Both the position numbers and the translations under genes were made by a program. Positions 1 to 8,677 of a DNA stretch of 64,000 nucleotides are shown here, in pieces. The DNA lies in NCBI GenBank assembly GCA_964488355.1, contig CAZAUJ010000006.1, positions 90,315 to 154,314 of the forward strand, in the 5' to 3' direction. Under the pieces are notes generated by a model. That model ran no database searches and was not told the origin of the DNA. It worked only from the letters and a program-made list of their open reading frames with translations. Each line of letters starts with the position of its first letter. The first letter of the stretch is position 1. Origin of the DNA: Thermoanaerobaculum sp964488355. Its GTDB lineage: Bacteria > Acidobacteriota > Thermoanaerobaculia > Thermoanaerobaculales > Thermoanaerobaculaceae.

Positions 1-1470
1 CTGAAGATTCAGCTTTACACGGTGCCCGGGCAAGTGCGCTTTGACTCCACGCGCCAAGTGGTGCTGCGCGGTGTGGATGGCGTGGTTTTTGTTGCCGATT
101 CTCAACGGGAAGTACTCGCCTCCAACCTGGAGTCCTGGGCCAACCTGAAGAAGAACCTGGCGCTGCAAGGGCTGTTCCTGCCGCAGCTGCCGCACGTGAT
201 CCAGTACAACAAACGGGATCTGCCAAACATTGTCAGCGTGGAGGAGCTGGACGGGGAGCTCAACGAGTTCAACGCGCCCATATTCGAGGCCATTGCCATT
301 CAGGGTATTGGCGTGGAAGAGACGCTGCAAGCCATCGTTCGCTTGGTGGTGCGTTCCCTGCGCGACCGCTTCAATTTGCCGTTGGAGCCGCAGCCAGCGG
401 CCGCATCTCCGCCCCGCACGGAGGAGCTGGTCACCAAGCCAGTGGAGGTTCAGCCGCAGCCGCTGCCTCGGGAAGAGAGCTGGGAGCGGGACGTGGTGCG
501 TCCTTTCCCCCTTACTCCCCCGGAAGTTACCCCTCCCACCGTGCCGGTCCTCAGCGACGCCCTCGAAACGAGCCCAAAACCGCAAGCCATCCCTGCGGAG
601 CCCGTGGGTGCCCAGCCTTTCTTCACCCCGCCAGAGCCCCCGTCCCAACCCCTTGCAGCGGAGGTCGAGCCTTTTGCTGGTGAGCCCACCAGCGCTGCGG
701 CCGGGGGCGAGCTGGAACTGGCTTTTGTTCCGACCCAAGCTGAGCCAGCGGCCACCCCGGACAGCCCTTTGGCTGAGGGCGTGGCTAAGGAAAACATGCG
801 CACAGAAACGGCCCCAGGTGAGACCAGCGCCGGTGAGCTGGTTTTGGAGGAGCCATGGGAAGCCCCTTTGCCCCCGCAGGAAGTGGCTTTCCTGGAGGAA
901 GAGATGCCTTCGAGTTCAGCGCCAGGTCGTTGGGGCGAGGTGCCGCTGCCCCCCGCGGCGGTTACCACGCCCGCCGCGCCGGTTTTTACCTCGCCAGAGG
1001 AGGGGAAGCAGCCGCCTCGCTTTGGGGAGCAAGGGGCGGAGGTGGCGCAAACAGCCGCAGCTGTTTGGGCGCAGACCCCAGCTAGCCAGCCGGCGCTCGA
1101 CCTTGAACCTGCGGGACCTCCTGCTGTGGAGGAACCTTTCACCCTTCCCACCAGCCCGGCAGCTCCCGCCCCTTCGCCTTTGGCCGAGGGGAAGACTGCC
1201 GGGGCAGCCTTGCCCGAGCCGTTTCCCATGCTGGTGGAAGCGGAGCTGGCAGGCGAGGACGTCTTCGCCTTGACGCCTGCGCCGCCGCCGGTGACCAAGA
1301 TGGAAGCGGCCCTCGTGGAGCGGGTGTTGCCCAAGGCGGTAACCCGGCACGGGGAGCTGCGCGAGTTGGAGGTAGAGGTGCCGGTGCCCGCCGCCTGGAT
1401 AGGTGGACGGCGGGTAACCCTGCAGCTGCGCCTCACCCTTGTGCCCGAGGAGGAAAGCCATGAGTCCTAA
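1..1470 (+). CDS. mglA: MglA-like small GTPase with long proline/glutamate-rich C-terminal extension (5' truncated)
   Basis: The reading frame is open from base 1, so the N-terminus with the P-loop lies outside the window. The first 120 or so visible residues match the MglA family: YTVPGQ at residues 6-11, GVDGVVFVADSQ, and the base-recognition motif YNKRDLP. MglA is a Ras-like cytoplasmic GTPase that sets cell polarity and drives gliding or type IV pilus motility. Ordinary MglA ends soon after this domain. Here about 300 residues rich in Pro, Glu and Ala follow, then a compact end segment of about 55 residues with alternating hydrophobic positions. A fusion of MglA to a flexible linker and an effector-binding tail is my inference. 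The last 11 nt overlap the MerR-type gene. No mglB partner is visible. Confidence 0.85.
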   Translation: MKIQLYTVPGQVRFDSTRQVVLRGVDGVVFVADSQREVLASNLESWANLKKNLALQGLFLPQLPHVIQYNKRDLPNIVSVEELDGELNEFNAPIFEAIAIQGIGVEETLQAIVRLVVRSLRDRFNLPLEPQPAAASPPRTEELVTKPVEVQPQPLPREESWERDVVRPFPLTPPEVTPPTVPVLSDALETSPKPQAIPAEPVGAQPFFTPPEPPSQPLAAEVEPFAGEPTSAAAGGELELAFVPTQAEPAATPDSPLAEGVAKENMRTETAPGETSAGELVLEEPWEAPLPPQEVAFLEEEMPSSSAPGRWGEVPLPPAAVTTPAAPVFTSPEEGKQPPRFGEQGAEVAQTAAAVWAQTPASQPALDLEPAGPPAVEEPFTLPTSPAAPAPSPLAEGKTAGAALPEPFPMLVEAELAGEDVFALTPAPPPVTKMEAALVERVLPKAVTRHGELRELEVEVPVPAAWIGGRRVTLQLRLTLVPEEESHES

Positions 1471-1840
1471 GGGCGTGGCCATCCCGGACAAGGAGGAGTT
1501 TAAGATCAACGAGGTATGCGAGCTGGCGGGCGTGAAGCCCTTCGTGTTGCGCTATTGGGAGCAGGAGTTCCCCGAGCTGGCACCCGCCAAGCAGCCCGGT
1601 GGGCAACGGGTCTATCGCCGACGGGACGTGGAGCTGGTGCTTCGCATCAAGCACCTTCTTTACGAAGAAAAGTTTACCATAGCCGGTGCTAAGAAGCGGC
1701 TGGCGGAAGAGCGCCTTCCAGCGGCCCCGTCAGTCGCGCCCGAGCTTGACAAAGGCACCGAAAAACAAGTAGAAAAGCTCCGCCAGGCCCTGGCAGGGGT
1801 GAAGAGGGAGCTGGCGGAAATTCTTGAAGAGCTGTCTTGA
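1460..1840 (+). CDS. MerR-family transcriptional regulator
   Basis: This 126-residue protein starts at the ATG at 1460, inside the end of the MglA-like gene, with a GAGGAGGAAA ribosome site just before it. Residues 15-85 form a MerR-type winged helix: FKINEVCELAGV, then LRYWEQEFPEL, then a wing carrying GGQRVYRRRDVE and a helix with IKHLLYEEKFTI. This order is typical of small MerR-like regulators. Residues 97-126 are a short Leu/Glu coiled coil, probably for dimerisation. No cysteine cluster or ligand domain is present, so it is not a metal sensor. The 11-nt overlap suggests coupled expression with the GTPase. The target is unknown. Confidence 0.85.
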   Translation: MSPKGVAIPDKEEFKINEVCELAGVKPFVLRYWEQEFPELAPAKQPGGQRVYRRRDVELVLRIKHLLYEEKFTIAGAKKRLAEERLPAAPSVAPELDKGTEKQVEKLRQALAGVKRELAEILEELS

Positions 1841-1844
1841 CGGT

Positions 1845-1921
<77 letters not shown>

Positions 1922-2080
1922 TTTTTCCCTCCACAGGTCTCTCCCTGTTGGCCGGTAAGGTCTGCAAAGCGCCCACGCCATAGTTGGTTTTGCCAGCCTC
2001 TAAGGACCGAAGACACGCCTGAGGTGGCATTGCGTCCAGGGCCCAGACAAAGCTGCCATAATAAGCCGCGGGAGGAAGCT

Positions 2081-3064
2081 ATGGATATCAGCTTGGAGCC
2101 CGATTTTTTGCGCGTGACGGAGATGGCTGCCATTGCCGCGGCTCGCACCATGGGACGTGGGGCCCGCAAGTACTCGGACAAGGTGGCGGTGCAGGCCATG
2201 CGTGCCGAGCTGGACAACCTGGCTATAGCCGGCACCATCGTCATCGGCGAGGGGGAGAGGGACAAAGCCCCCATGCTGTTCACCGGCGAGAGGGTTGGCA
2301 GGGACAAGGACGGCAGCTTAGGCTTACCCGAGGTGGATATTGCCGTGGACCCGCTGGAGGGTACCAACCTCTGCGCCACCGGCGCCAACAACGCCATTGC
2401 CGTGTTGGCAGCGGCTTCCAAAGGGGGCCTGCTGTACGCGCCGGACATTTACATGGAGAAGATCGTGGTGGGCCCCACGGCGCGCGGCTGCATTGATATC
2501 GATGCTCCGGTGAAGGACAACCTGCAGCGCATCGCCAAGGCCTACGAGCGGGATGTGGAGGACCTGGTGGTGGTGGTCTTGGACCGGCCTCGCCACGAAA
2601 AGCTCATAGCTGACATCCGCGCGGCTGGTGCCCGCATCAAGCTGATCGGAGACGGGGACCTCTCCGCGGGTTTGGCGGCGGCTATTCGAGGTACCGGTGT
2701 GCACGTGGTCATGGGCATCGGCGGGGCCCCGGAGGGCGTGCTGACCGCTGCTGCCTTGCGCTGCCTCAACGGGGACATGAGGGCTCGCCTCGTGGTGCTG
2801 GAGGACTGGCACCGGCGCCGGTTGGAAGAGGTGGGGATCACCGACGTGAACCACGTGTACACGGCCGAGGAGCTGGCTTCGGGTTCGGATGTGATTTTTG
2901 TGGCTTCCGGGGTCACCAAGGGCGACTTGCTGGAGGGGGTGCGGTTCTTTGGTGGGGGTGTGCGGGTCTCTTCCGTGCTCATGTCCTTGGCCACCCGAAC
3001 CATCCGCTTTGTGGACACGGTCTACATGGAAGCGGACGGCCACTTGGAGGTCTTGCGCTCGTGA
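2081..3064 (+). CDS. glpX: Fructose-1,6-bisphosphatase class II
   Basis: The 327-residue protein catalyses fructose-1,6-bisphosphate to fructose-6-phosphate plus phosphate in gluconeogenesis. Family residues are in place: D33, E57 in GEGERDKAPML, and the D90/E93 pair in DPLEGTN, matching the metal ligands of E. coli GlpX. The ATG at 2081 is chosen because GGGAGGAAG lies just upstream and the family N-terminus (DFLRVTEMAAIAAAR) begins here; the frame stays open further 5' but only through the tRNA region. A CATAAT hexamer at 2057-2062 could be a -10 element. The stop overlaps the next start (GTGA). Together with PEPCK and PPDK in this window it suggests active gluconeogenesis. Confidence 0.93.
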   Translation: MDISLEPDFLRVTEMAAIAAARTMGRGARKYSDKVAVQAMRAELDNLAIAGTIVIGEGERDKAPMLFTGERVGRDKDGSLGLPEVDIAVDPLEGTNLCATGANNAIAVLAAASKGGLLYAPDIYMEKIVVGPTARGCIDIDAPVKDNLQRIAKAYERDVEDLVVVVLDRPRHEKLIADIRAAGARIKLIGDGDLSAGLAAAIRGTGVHVVMGIGGAPEGVLTAAALRCLNGDMRARLVVLEDWHRRRLEEVGITDVNHVYTAEELASGSDVIFVASGVTKGDLLEGVRFFGGGVRVSSVLMSLATRTIRFVDTVYMEADGHLEVLRS

Positions 3065-4164
3065 CCCTGGCCGGCCTGCTGCTCGCGGGGGTGGGGTTTT
3101 TCCCCGTGCCGGACGTGGTGCGGCGCTTTCCCGATGCCAGCGCCTTTCCGGGAGTGGGCGTGCAGCGAGAAGCCAACATGCTGGCGGCCATTTGGCACGA
3201 AGCGGAGGCGCTGCTCACCAGCGGCCCTGGCCCGGGCCAAATCATGGCTCGCTTTCGCCGGGGGGAGCTCACCGGCGACGAGCGGGTGCTGGTGCTTTTG
3301 GGTGCCTGCCACACCCACGATCTCCAGCTCGTCCCTCTCTACCAGTGGGCCTTCGAGGTGGGCGGGGCCAAGGACAAGCTGGCGGCTGCCATAGGCTTTT
3401 TTTACCTGGTGGGGTTGGATCCGCCGGCGCCCTCGGCGGTGCCGCAAAAGGGGGATCATTGGCAAGAGCTGGCCTCCCGCGCCCGCGAGCTGGCGCGGGA
3501 AGCCGGGACCACGCCGCTGGCGCGCCTTTGGGTGCGCTCGTACCTGGCCGCCTCCGGTTTGCCGGCGGGTCGGGGGTTTGTTTTCCGCGCCCCACCGGAA
3601 ACGTGCCTGCGGGCCCTGGTTCGGGTGGCCCAACCTGAGGATTTGGCCGAAGTGGTTGCCCTCTGGCCCTTGGTGGCTCCAGCCCACCGCAGCTACCTGG
3701 TGCGGGTGTTGGAGGCTCTGACCCTCAGCCGCTGGGTTCCGGCTCCGCCTAACCCTCAAGGGCCAACGGGGCCTTGGATCATGGAAACGGCAGTAAACGC
3801 CGTGGATGCTTGGGTCAGCCGTTTATGCGCCACCCCCAACGGCTGGGCCAGCTTTTGGCAGCGGGCGGCGCAGCTGGGCCAGGGCGATCTGCAGGAAGGG
3901 TTGCTGGTGGCCGTGCGCGAGGCCTACCCGCCCGTTTGGCCGGTGGCGGCCTGGCACCTGCAAGCCTGGGGTGCACCGGCGGTGGTGCTGGAACGCACCC
4001 GGCCGGATCACCCGGCTAACAAGGAGCGGGTGGACAAGCTGCGCGCCTTGTTCCGCCAAGAGCGTGCAGGCTCGCACCGGCCCGGGCCCGCGGCGGCGCC
4101 ATCGCGTCCCCCAGCATCTCGGCCTGCACCCATCCCGCTCCCTTTTCCCACGCCCGGAAGCTGA
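3061..4164 (+). CDS. Unknown protein, coupled to glpX
   Basis: I do not recognise this 367-residue protein. It starts at a GTG overlapping the glpX stop by 4 nt, so translational coupling is likely. Residues 1-310 are mostly short amphipathic helices rich in Ala, Leu and Trp, with Pro-containing turns, which could suit a helical-repeat (HEAT-like) or TPR-like scaffold; no catalytic motif stands out. The last 45 residues are Pro/Ala/Arg-rich and probably disordered. There is no clear signal peptide, although the first 16 residues are hydrophobic. Codon use and GC-rich third positions match the neighbours, which supports a real gene. The function is unknown. Confidence 0.7.
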   Translation: MTLAGLLLAGVGFFPVPDVVRRFPDASAFPGVGVQREANMLAAIWHEAEALLTSGPGPGQIMARFRRGELTGDERVLVLLGACHTHDLQLVPLYQWAFEVGGAKDKLAAAIGFFYLVGLDPPAPSAVPQKGDHWQELASRARELAREAGTTPLARLWVRSYLAASGLPAGRGFVFRAPPETCLRALVRVAQPEDLAEVVALWPLVAPAHRSYLVRVLEALTLSRWVPAPPNPQGPTGPWIMETAVNAVDAWVSRLCATPNGWASFWQRAAQLGQGDLQEGLLVAVREAYPPVWPVAAWHLQAWGAPAVVLERTRPDHPANKERVDKLRALFRQERAGSHRPGPAAAPSRPPASRPAPIPLPFPTPGS

Positions 4165-4224
4165 AGGGGCCGCTGAAGAGCGGGCTGGGAGGTGGGGTAC
4201 AATGCCCTGGCAGGGAGGATGCGC

Positions 4225-5679
4225 ATGGCCAGCCCATTGCAAAACCTGGAACCCCGTTTGGTTTGGCAGCATTTTGACGAGATTCTCAAGGTGCCCCGGC
4301 CCTCCAAGCACGAGGAGAAGATCCGCGCCCACGTGCGAGCCTGGGCTGAAGGTCGGGGCCTCTCCGTCAGGGAAGATGCGGCGGGCAACATGCTGGTGCG
4401 AGTACCGGCCACGCCGGGGCACGAGCAGGCGCCCACGGTGGTGCTCCAGGCTCACCTGGACATGGTGGCGGAGAAAAACTCCGATGTAACTTTCGACTTC
4501 TTCAAAGATGCCATCCAGCCTCGCATCGTGGGCGACTACGTTTACGCTACCGGGACCACCCTGGGTGCCGACAACGGCATTGGCGTGGCCGCCGCTATGG
4601 CGGTAGCTGAGGACCCGGAGGCGACGCACGGGCCACTGGAGCTGCTGTTCACGGTGGACGAGGAAACGGGCTTAACGGGGGCGGCGCAGCTGGACCCCTC
4701 TTTGGTGACCGGCCGTACCTTGCTGAACCTGGACACGGAGGAGGACGGAGCCTACTACATCGGCTGCGCCGGCGGGGCCGATGCCCATTCGGTTTTTGTC
4801 GTTAGGCGCGAGCCTGTGCCGGCGGGGCACGTGGCTTTGGCGGTGTGGGTGCGGGGCCTGCGCGGGGGTCACTCGGGGGTGGACATTCATGAGAACCGTG
4901 GCAACGCGCTCAAATTCCTCGCGCGGGTGCTGGCGGCGGCGCGCCAGGCCTCCCCGGAGCTGCGCTTGGCCAGCTTGAGTGGGGGCAGCAAGCACAACGC
5001 TATTCCGCGGGAAGCCGATGCCGTCATTACCGTGCCTGCCACCAGGCGAGCGGCTGTGGTTGAGGCGGTGGAGCAAGCTGCCGCCGTGCTCAAAGAGGAG
5101 TTTGGCGAGATCGACCCGGGCCAGAAAGTCGAGCTGGAGGAGGCTAGGACCGCGGAGGCCTTCGCCCAGGACGATGGCCAACGAATCCTGGATGCGCTTT
5201 TGGCCTGCCCCCACGGCGTGCTGGCCATGAGCCGAGCGGTGGCGGGGTTGGTGGAAACCTCCAACAACTTGGCGGTGGTCACCACCGAGGGCAACCAGGT
5301 CAAGGTGGTCACCTCCAGCCGCTCGTCGGTCATGCCGTCGCTGCGGGCCACGCTACAGCACGTGGAGGCGGTGTTCCGCTTGGCGGGAGCAGCGGTGGAA
5401 GTCCACGATGGCTACCCCGGCTGGAAACCCAATCCCCAATCGCCCGTGCTGCAGCTGGCACGGGGGGTTTACCAGCGCGAGTTTGGCAAAGAGCCTGAGG
5501 TCAAGGCCATCCATGCTGGCTTGGAGTGCGGCCTCATCGGAGAAAAGTTTCCGGGCATGGACATGTTGTCCTTGGGGCCGCAAATCGAGTCCCCCCACTC
5601 GCCCGACGAGCGGGTCAAGGTTTCCACGGTGGCCAACTTCTACAGGCTCCTGAAGGCCCTACTTCGAGCCATGGCCTGA
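4225..5679 (+). CDS. pepD: Aminoacyl-histidine dipeptidase (cytosol nonspecific dipeptidase, M20)
   Basis: The 484-residue protein is a PepD-type M20 metallopeptidase that cleaves a wide range of dipeptides in the cytoplasm. Zinc-site motifs are visible in order: LQAHLDMV near residue 78, TLGADNGIG near 115, DEETGLTGA near 148, LNLDTEEDG near 172, and the late IHAGLECG near 425. The middle part, with GGHSGVDIHENRGNA, is the dimerisation domain. The ATG at 4225 is preferred because GGGAGG lies 6 nt upstream and the protein then aligns with family N-termini; an ATG at 4219 is also in frame. TACAAT at 4198-4203 could be the -10 element, giving a leader of about 15 nt. Confidence 0.93.
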   Translation: MASPLQNLEPRLVWQHFDEILKVPRPSKHEEKIRAHVRAWAEGRGLSVREDAAGNMLVRVPATPGHEQAPTVVLQAHLDMVAEKNSDVTFDFFKDAIQPRIVGDYVYATGTTLGADNGIGVAAAMAVAEDPEATHGPLELLFTVDEETGLTGAAQLDPSLVTGRTLLNLDTEEDGAYYIGCAGGADAHSVFVVRREPVPAGHVALAVWVRGLRGGHSGVDIHENRGNALKFLARVLAAARQASPELRLASLSGGSKHNAIPREADAVITVPATRRAAVVEAVEQAAAVLKEEFGEIDPGQKVELEEARTAEAFAQDDGQRILDALLACPHGVLAMSRAVAGLVETSNNLAVVTTEGNQVKVVTSSRSSVMPSLRATLQHVEAVFRLAGAAVEVHDGYPGWKPNPQSPVLQLARGVYQREFGKEPEVKAIHAGLECGLIGEKFPGMDMLSLGPQIESPHSPDERVKVSTVANFYRLLKALLRAMA

Positions 5680-5697
5680 GGACACAGGGAGGCCACG

Positions 5698-6492
5698 TTG
5701 GAAAAGGGCCGAGCGGCTATTGTCACCGGCGGCGGGACCGGTTTGGGACTGGCCATTAGCTTGGAGCTGGCCCGGCGAGGCTACCCGGTGGTGGTTGCCA
5801 GCCGGCGGGAGGAGCACCTGCGGGTGGCCGAAGAGCGCGTCCGCCAGGCCGGTGGCCAAGTGCTGGTTTGCCCTTGCGATGTGCGGGAGCGGGAGCGGGT
5901 GGCGGAGGTCATCGAAGAAGCGGAAGCGCGTTTCGGCAGCGTGGGGCTTTTGGTCAACAACGCGGCGGGTAACTTTGTGGTGCGAGCCGAGGAGCTCTCG
6001 CCTCGCGGCTGGGAAGCGGTGCGGGGGATCGTGCTGGACGGCACCTGGAACTTTTCCCAGGAAGCGGGCAAGCGCTGGATTGCCCGAGGGGAGACGGGTT
6101 CCATCCTCAACATCATCGCCACCTACGCGTGGACTGGTGCCTCAGGGGTGGTTCATTCTGTTTCCGCCAAAGCGGCCGTTTTGGCCATGACCCGTGCCCT
6201 GGCCATGGAATGGGGCAAGTTCGGCATCCGCGTGAATGCCCTGGCGCCGGGAATCATGGTCACCGAGGATGCAGCCAAAAACCTGGGCTACGCCGATCCG
6301 GCGGTGCAGCAAGCCTTGGCGGCCAAGGTGCCCCTGCGGCGGCTTGCTGGGGCGGAGGAGGTGGCAGCACTGGCTTGCGACTTGGTCACCGACCGCCACC
6401 CCTACGTCACTGGTGACTGTTGGACGGTGGACGGTGGCCTGTGGCTCGCCGGCTTTCCCGATTTACGCGCGGTAGTAGACGGGCAAGGCTAG
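5698..6492 (+). CDS. SDR oxidoreductase, 2,4-dienoyl-CoA reductase-like
   Basis: This 264-residue short-chain dehydrogenase starts at a TTG preceded by AGGGAGG. The nucleotide motif TGGGTGLG is at residues 10-17. The motif NNAAGNF, the segment after it with LSPRGWEAVRGIVLDGT, and a Tyr in ATYAWTG in place of the usual YxxxK tyrosine all match mammalian and bacterial 2,4-dienoyl-CoA reductases, which reduce polyunsaturated enoyl-CoA with NADPH during beta-oxidation. The lysine is in SAKAAV, as in that subfamily. The function is inferred from these motifs; no other fatty-acid gene is adjacent. The end shares a CTAG tetramer with the convergent MFS gene. Confidence 0.82.
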   Translation: MEKGRAAIVTGGGTGLGLAISLELARRGYPVVVASRREEHLRVAEERVRQAGGQVLVCPCDVRERERVAEVIEEAEARFGSVGLLVNNAAGNFVVRAEELSPRGWEAVRGIVLDGTWNFSQEAGKRWIARGETGSILNIIATYAWTGASGVVHSVSAKAAVLAMTRALAMEWGKFGIRVNALAPGIMVTEDAAKNLGYADPAVQQALAAKVPLRRLAGAEEVAALACDLVTDRHPYVTGDCWTVDGGLWLAGFPDLRAVVDGQG

Positions 6493-7691
6493 CTTCGCAG
6501 CCTGCTCGAAGCCTCGGCTTTCGGCCGCTGGCCCCTCACGGCAAGGGCAAGCATGGCGAGCGCTGCCAGCTGGAGGGCCAGCGAAGCGGAGACCATTGCC
6601 AGGTAGCCGAAGCGATACAGCGCGCCGAAGAGGGTTCCCGCCGCCAGCCAAGCGAGCCCCGAAACGAAGTGGAACGCGCCAAAGGCCAACGCTCGTCGTC
6701 CGCGGGGAGCGGTGGCGGCTATGGCGGCTTTCAGCACCGTTTCCTGGAGGGCCGTGACCGCCCCCCAGAGGGCAATGCCCAAAGCCACGGCCAGCGGCTG
6801 GTGGTGGAAGGCCAACGGCACAACCAGAAGCCCCACCACCGCGGCCGTACCCAGGCTGCGCAGGCCCCAACGGTCAAACAACAGGCCAGCAGGAAGCGCG
6901 AGGATCCCGTCCAAGCCCATAGCTAGGGCAAAGAGCAGCGGCACGGTGGCCGCGGCGAAGATGCCCTGCTGCTGGCAATGGAAGGCCATCAAGGGGAAGG
7001 GCGCCAGGCCGGCCACATGCAGCGCTACGAACGCCATCAACCAGGACATGGAGAGGGTCGGTTGAGCCCCGGTGGCTTGGCTCAGCTGGGGTTGGCTTGA
7101 GGGAAAACGGAGGTAAGCCCAGGCCAAGCAAGCAAGGGCCGCCAGGGCGGGGATACCGAGGAGGAGAAAGGCGGCCCGCATAGAGCCTTGGCCGCTAAGT
7201 ATGGCCGCCACCAACAGCGGCCCACACACCGCGCCTATCTGGTCGAGGAGCTCGTGCAGCCCAAAGCCCCTGCCGTGGCCGAGCTGCTCGGTGGCCTGGG
7301 AAAGGAGGGCGTCGCGGGCAGGCGTGCGTACGGCTTTGCCTACGCGCTCCAACACCACCAGCGCTGCCGCCCACTCCCAGCTGCCTGCCAGCGCCAGCGC
7401 TGGCACCGCACCCAGGTTGAGGGCATAGCCCAAAAAGGTCCAGGCCCAGTAGCGGCGCGTGCGGTCGGCCAAAAGGCCGGTGAGCAAGCGCAGGGAGTAG
7501 CCGAAGAACTCGCCCAGACCTGAGCTGGCGCCCACCGCCAAGCTGCTGGCCCCCAGAAGCGCCAGATAGGGGCCAATGATGGCCCGTGCGCCCTCGTACG
7601 TCACGTCGGCAAACAGGCTCACCAGCCCGAAGACGGCCACCAGGCCCGCGGCGGCGGAACGTTTGCCCTTTGAGTTCTTTGGCAGCTTCAT
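6489..7691 (-). CDS. MFS transporter
   Basis: The 400-residue protein has about 12 hydrophobic segments and a major-facilitator signature between helices 2 and 3 (GLLADRTRRYW). Helix 1 carries DVTYEGARAIIGPYLALLG, seen in a group of bacterial MFS proteins often annotated as drug or quinolone exporters; the substrate cannot be read from sequence. It sits in the cytoplasmic membrane. Its ATG overlaps the stop of the upstream epimerase-like gene by 4 nt (ATGA), so the two are probably co-translated. The 3' end overlaps the convergent SDR gene at CTAG. Confidence 0.85.
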   Translation of the reverse strand: MKLPKNSKGKRSAAAGLVAVFGLVSLFADVTYEGARAIIGPYLALLGASSLAVGASSGLGEFFGYSLRLLTGLLADRTRRYWAWTFLGYALNLGAVPALALAGSWEWAAALVVLERVGKAVRTPARDALLSQATEQLGHGRGFGLHELLDQIGAVCGPLLVAAILSGQGSMRAAFLLLGIPALAALACLAWAYLRFPSSQPQLSQATGAQPTLSMSWLMAFVALHVAGLAPFPLMAFHCQQQGIFAAATVPLLFALAMGLDGILALPAGLLFDRWGLRSLGTAAVVGLLVVPLAFHHQPLAVALGIALWGAVTALQETVLKAAIAATAPRGRRALAFGAFHFVSGLAWLAAGTLFGALYRFGYLAMVSASLALQLAALAMLALAVRGQRPKAEASSRLRS

Positions 7692-8644
7692 TCAGCCAGC
7701 TCTGTCACGGGCGCAAGGAGCCGACGGCGAGGCAGGTGGAAAAACTGCGTCGCCAAGGTGTTATCCGCCTGCGAGCCGGCAATGAGCATGGAAAGCTCGT
7801 CGGGGGTGATCGGTGGGTTGGACAGCACGCGCGCCGTAAGCCTGACCATCATGCGAGCAAGCCCCAGGGGGACCTTAACAAACAGCCGCTTGTTCCCCAT
7901 GGCGGCAGCCAGCCGTTGCAGGACCTCCAGGTAACTTATGACCTCGGGACCACCCAGCTCGATAACCTTACCCTCAGTGGCTGGGTTGGTAAGGCTTTCC
8001 GCAAAGGCTTCGGCCACCTCCTCTACCGCCACTGGCTGAACCGGAAACGAGCCATCCCCGAAGACGGGAACCAGGGGCCAGCGGCCCACCACCTTCTTTA
8101 GCGTTGTGGTGAACCCGTCTCCGGGTCCGAAAATCACCGAAGGGCGGAAAATGGTCCAGGCCAAGCCCGAAGCCATCACCAGCTCTTCCGCCTCCCCTTT
8201 CGTTCGGTGGTAAGGGGTCATGCCCTGGGGGTCGGCTCCCACGGCCGACATGTGTATCAGGCGCCGAATACCGAGGCTTTGGCAGACAGCTAGCACGCGG
8301 GCTGTGCCCTCCAGGTGGATTTTTTGAAAGGTAACGCCCTCTTTGGGCCGCTCGCGGATAATGCCTACCAGGTGCACCGCCGCCTGGCAACCCTGGGCCC
8401 AGCGCTCCCAGCGGGGACTGGTTACGTCCGCGGCAATGCGCACCAATCCCGGCTCGGCTTCACCCGTAGGATGCCGCCGCGCTAACGCCGCCACCTGCCA
8501 GCCACGACGCACCAGCTCTGCCACCACCGCGCGGCCAACAAAGCCGGTGGCTCCGGTCACCAGCACCCGCTTCGGGGGCGGAGGGAAAAGCGCATCCTGG
8601 GGCTCTTTTTTTCCTCTCGGGCGAGGTGCAGTCTCAGGTTTCAT
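7688..8644 (-). CDS. NAD(P)-binding NmrA/epimerase-like protein, NDUFA9-like
   Basis: The 318-residue protein opens with a charged, Pro-rich tail of about 25 residues and then a Rossmann motif VTGATGFVGRAVV. It continues with AAVHLVGIIRERP, HMSAVGADPQG and YHRTKGEAEELV, a pattern typical of the atypical SDR group related to complex I subunit NDUFA9 and to NmrA-like proteins. The YxxxK equivalent is YHRTK. The start is the ATG at 8644; the frame stays open further 5' but that part lies antisense to the divergent phosphoesterase gene. The substrate is unknown. A weak link to nuo genes at 60-64 kb is possible but not adjacent. Confidence 0.83.
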   Translation of the reverse strand: MKPETAPRPRGKKEPQDALFPPPPKRVLVTGATGFVGRAVVAELVRRGWQVAALARRHPTGEAEPGLVRIAADVTSPRWERWAQGCQAAVHLVGIIRERPKEGVTFQKIHLEGTARVLAVCQSLGIRRLIHMSAVGADPQGMTPYHRTKGEAEELVMASGLAWTIFRPSVIFGPGDGFTTTLKKVVGRWPLVPVFGDGSFPVQPVAVEEVAEAFAESLTNPATEGKVIELGGPEVISYLEVLQRLAAAMGNKRLFVKVPLGLARMMVRLTARVLSNPPITPDELSMLIAGSQADNTLATQFFHLPRRRLLAPVTELAE

Positions 8645-8662
8645 GGGTTCGGCCCCCGCGGG

Positions 8663-8672
8663 ATGGTAGCAT
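8663..8672. promoter_or_regulatory. Overlapping divergent -10-like hexamers
   Basis: Only 33 bp separate the two divergent genes. On the plus strand TAGCAT (8667-8672) ends 5 nt before the phosphoesterase ATG. On the minus strand TACCAT (8668-8663) lies 18 nt before the epimerase ATG. No clear -35 is seen for either, so this is a tentative call based on position. Confidence 0.35.
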
Positions 8673-8677
8673 GAGCC

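Noticed and set aside
450..1436. Long reading frame on the minus strand opposite the MglA-like linker
   Set aside because: It mirrors the Pro/Glu-rich linker, is rich in Gly, Ser and Ala, lacks a domain, and is explained by GC-rich codons on the plus strand.
2324..3043. Minus-strand frame opposite glpX
   Set aside because: glpX has all its metal-site residues; the antisense frame is a low-complexity shadow.
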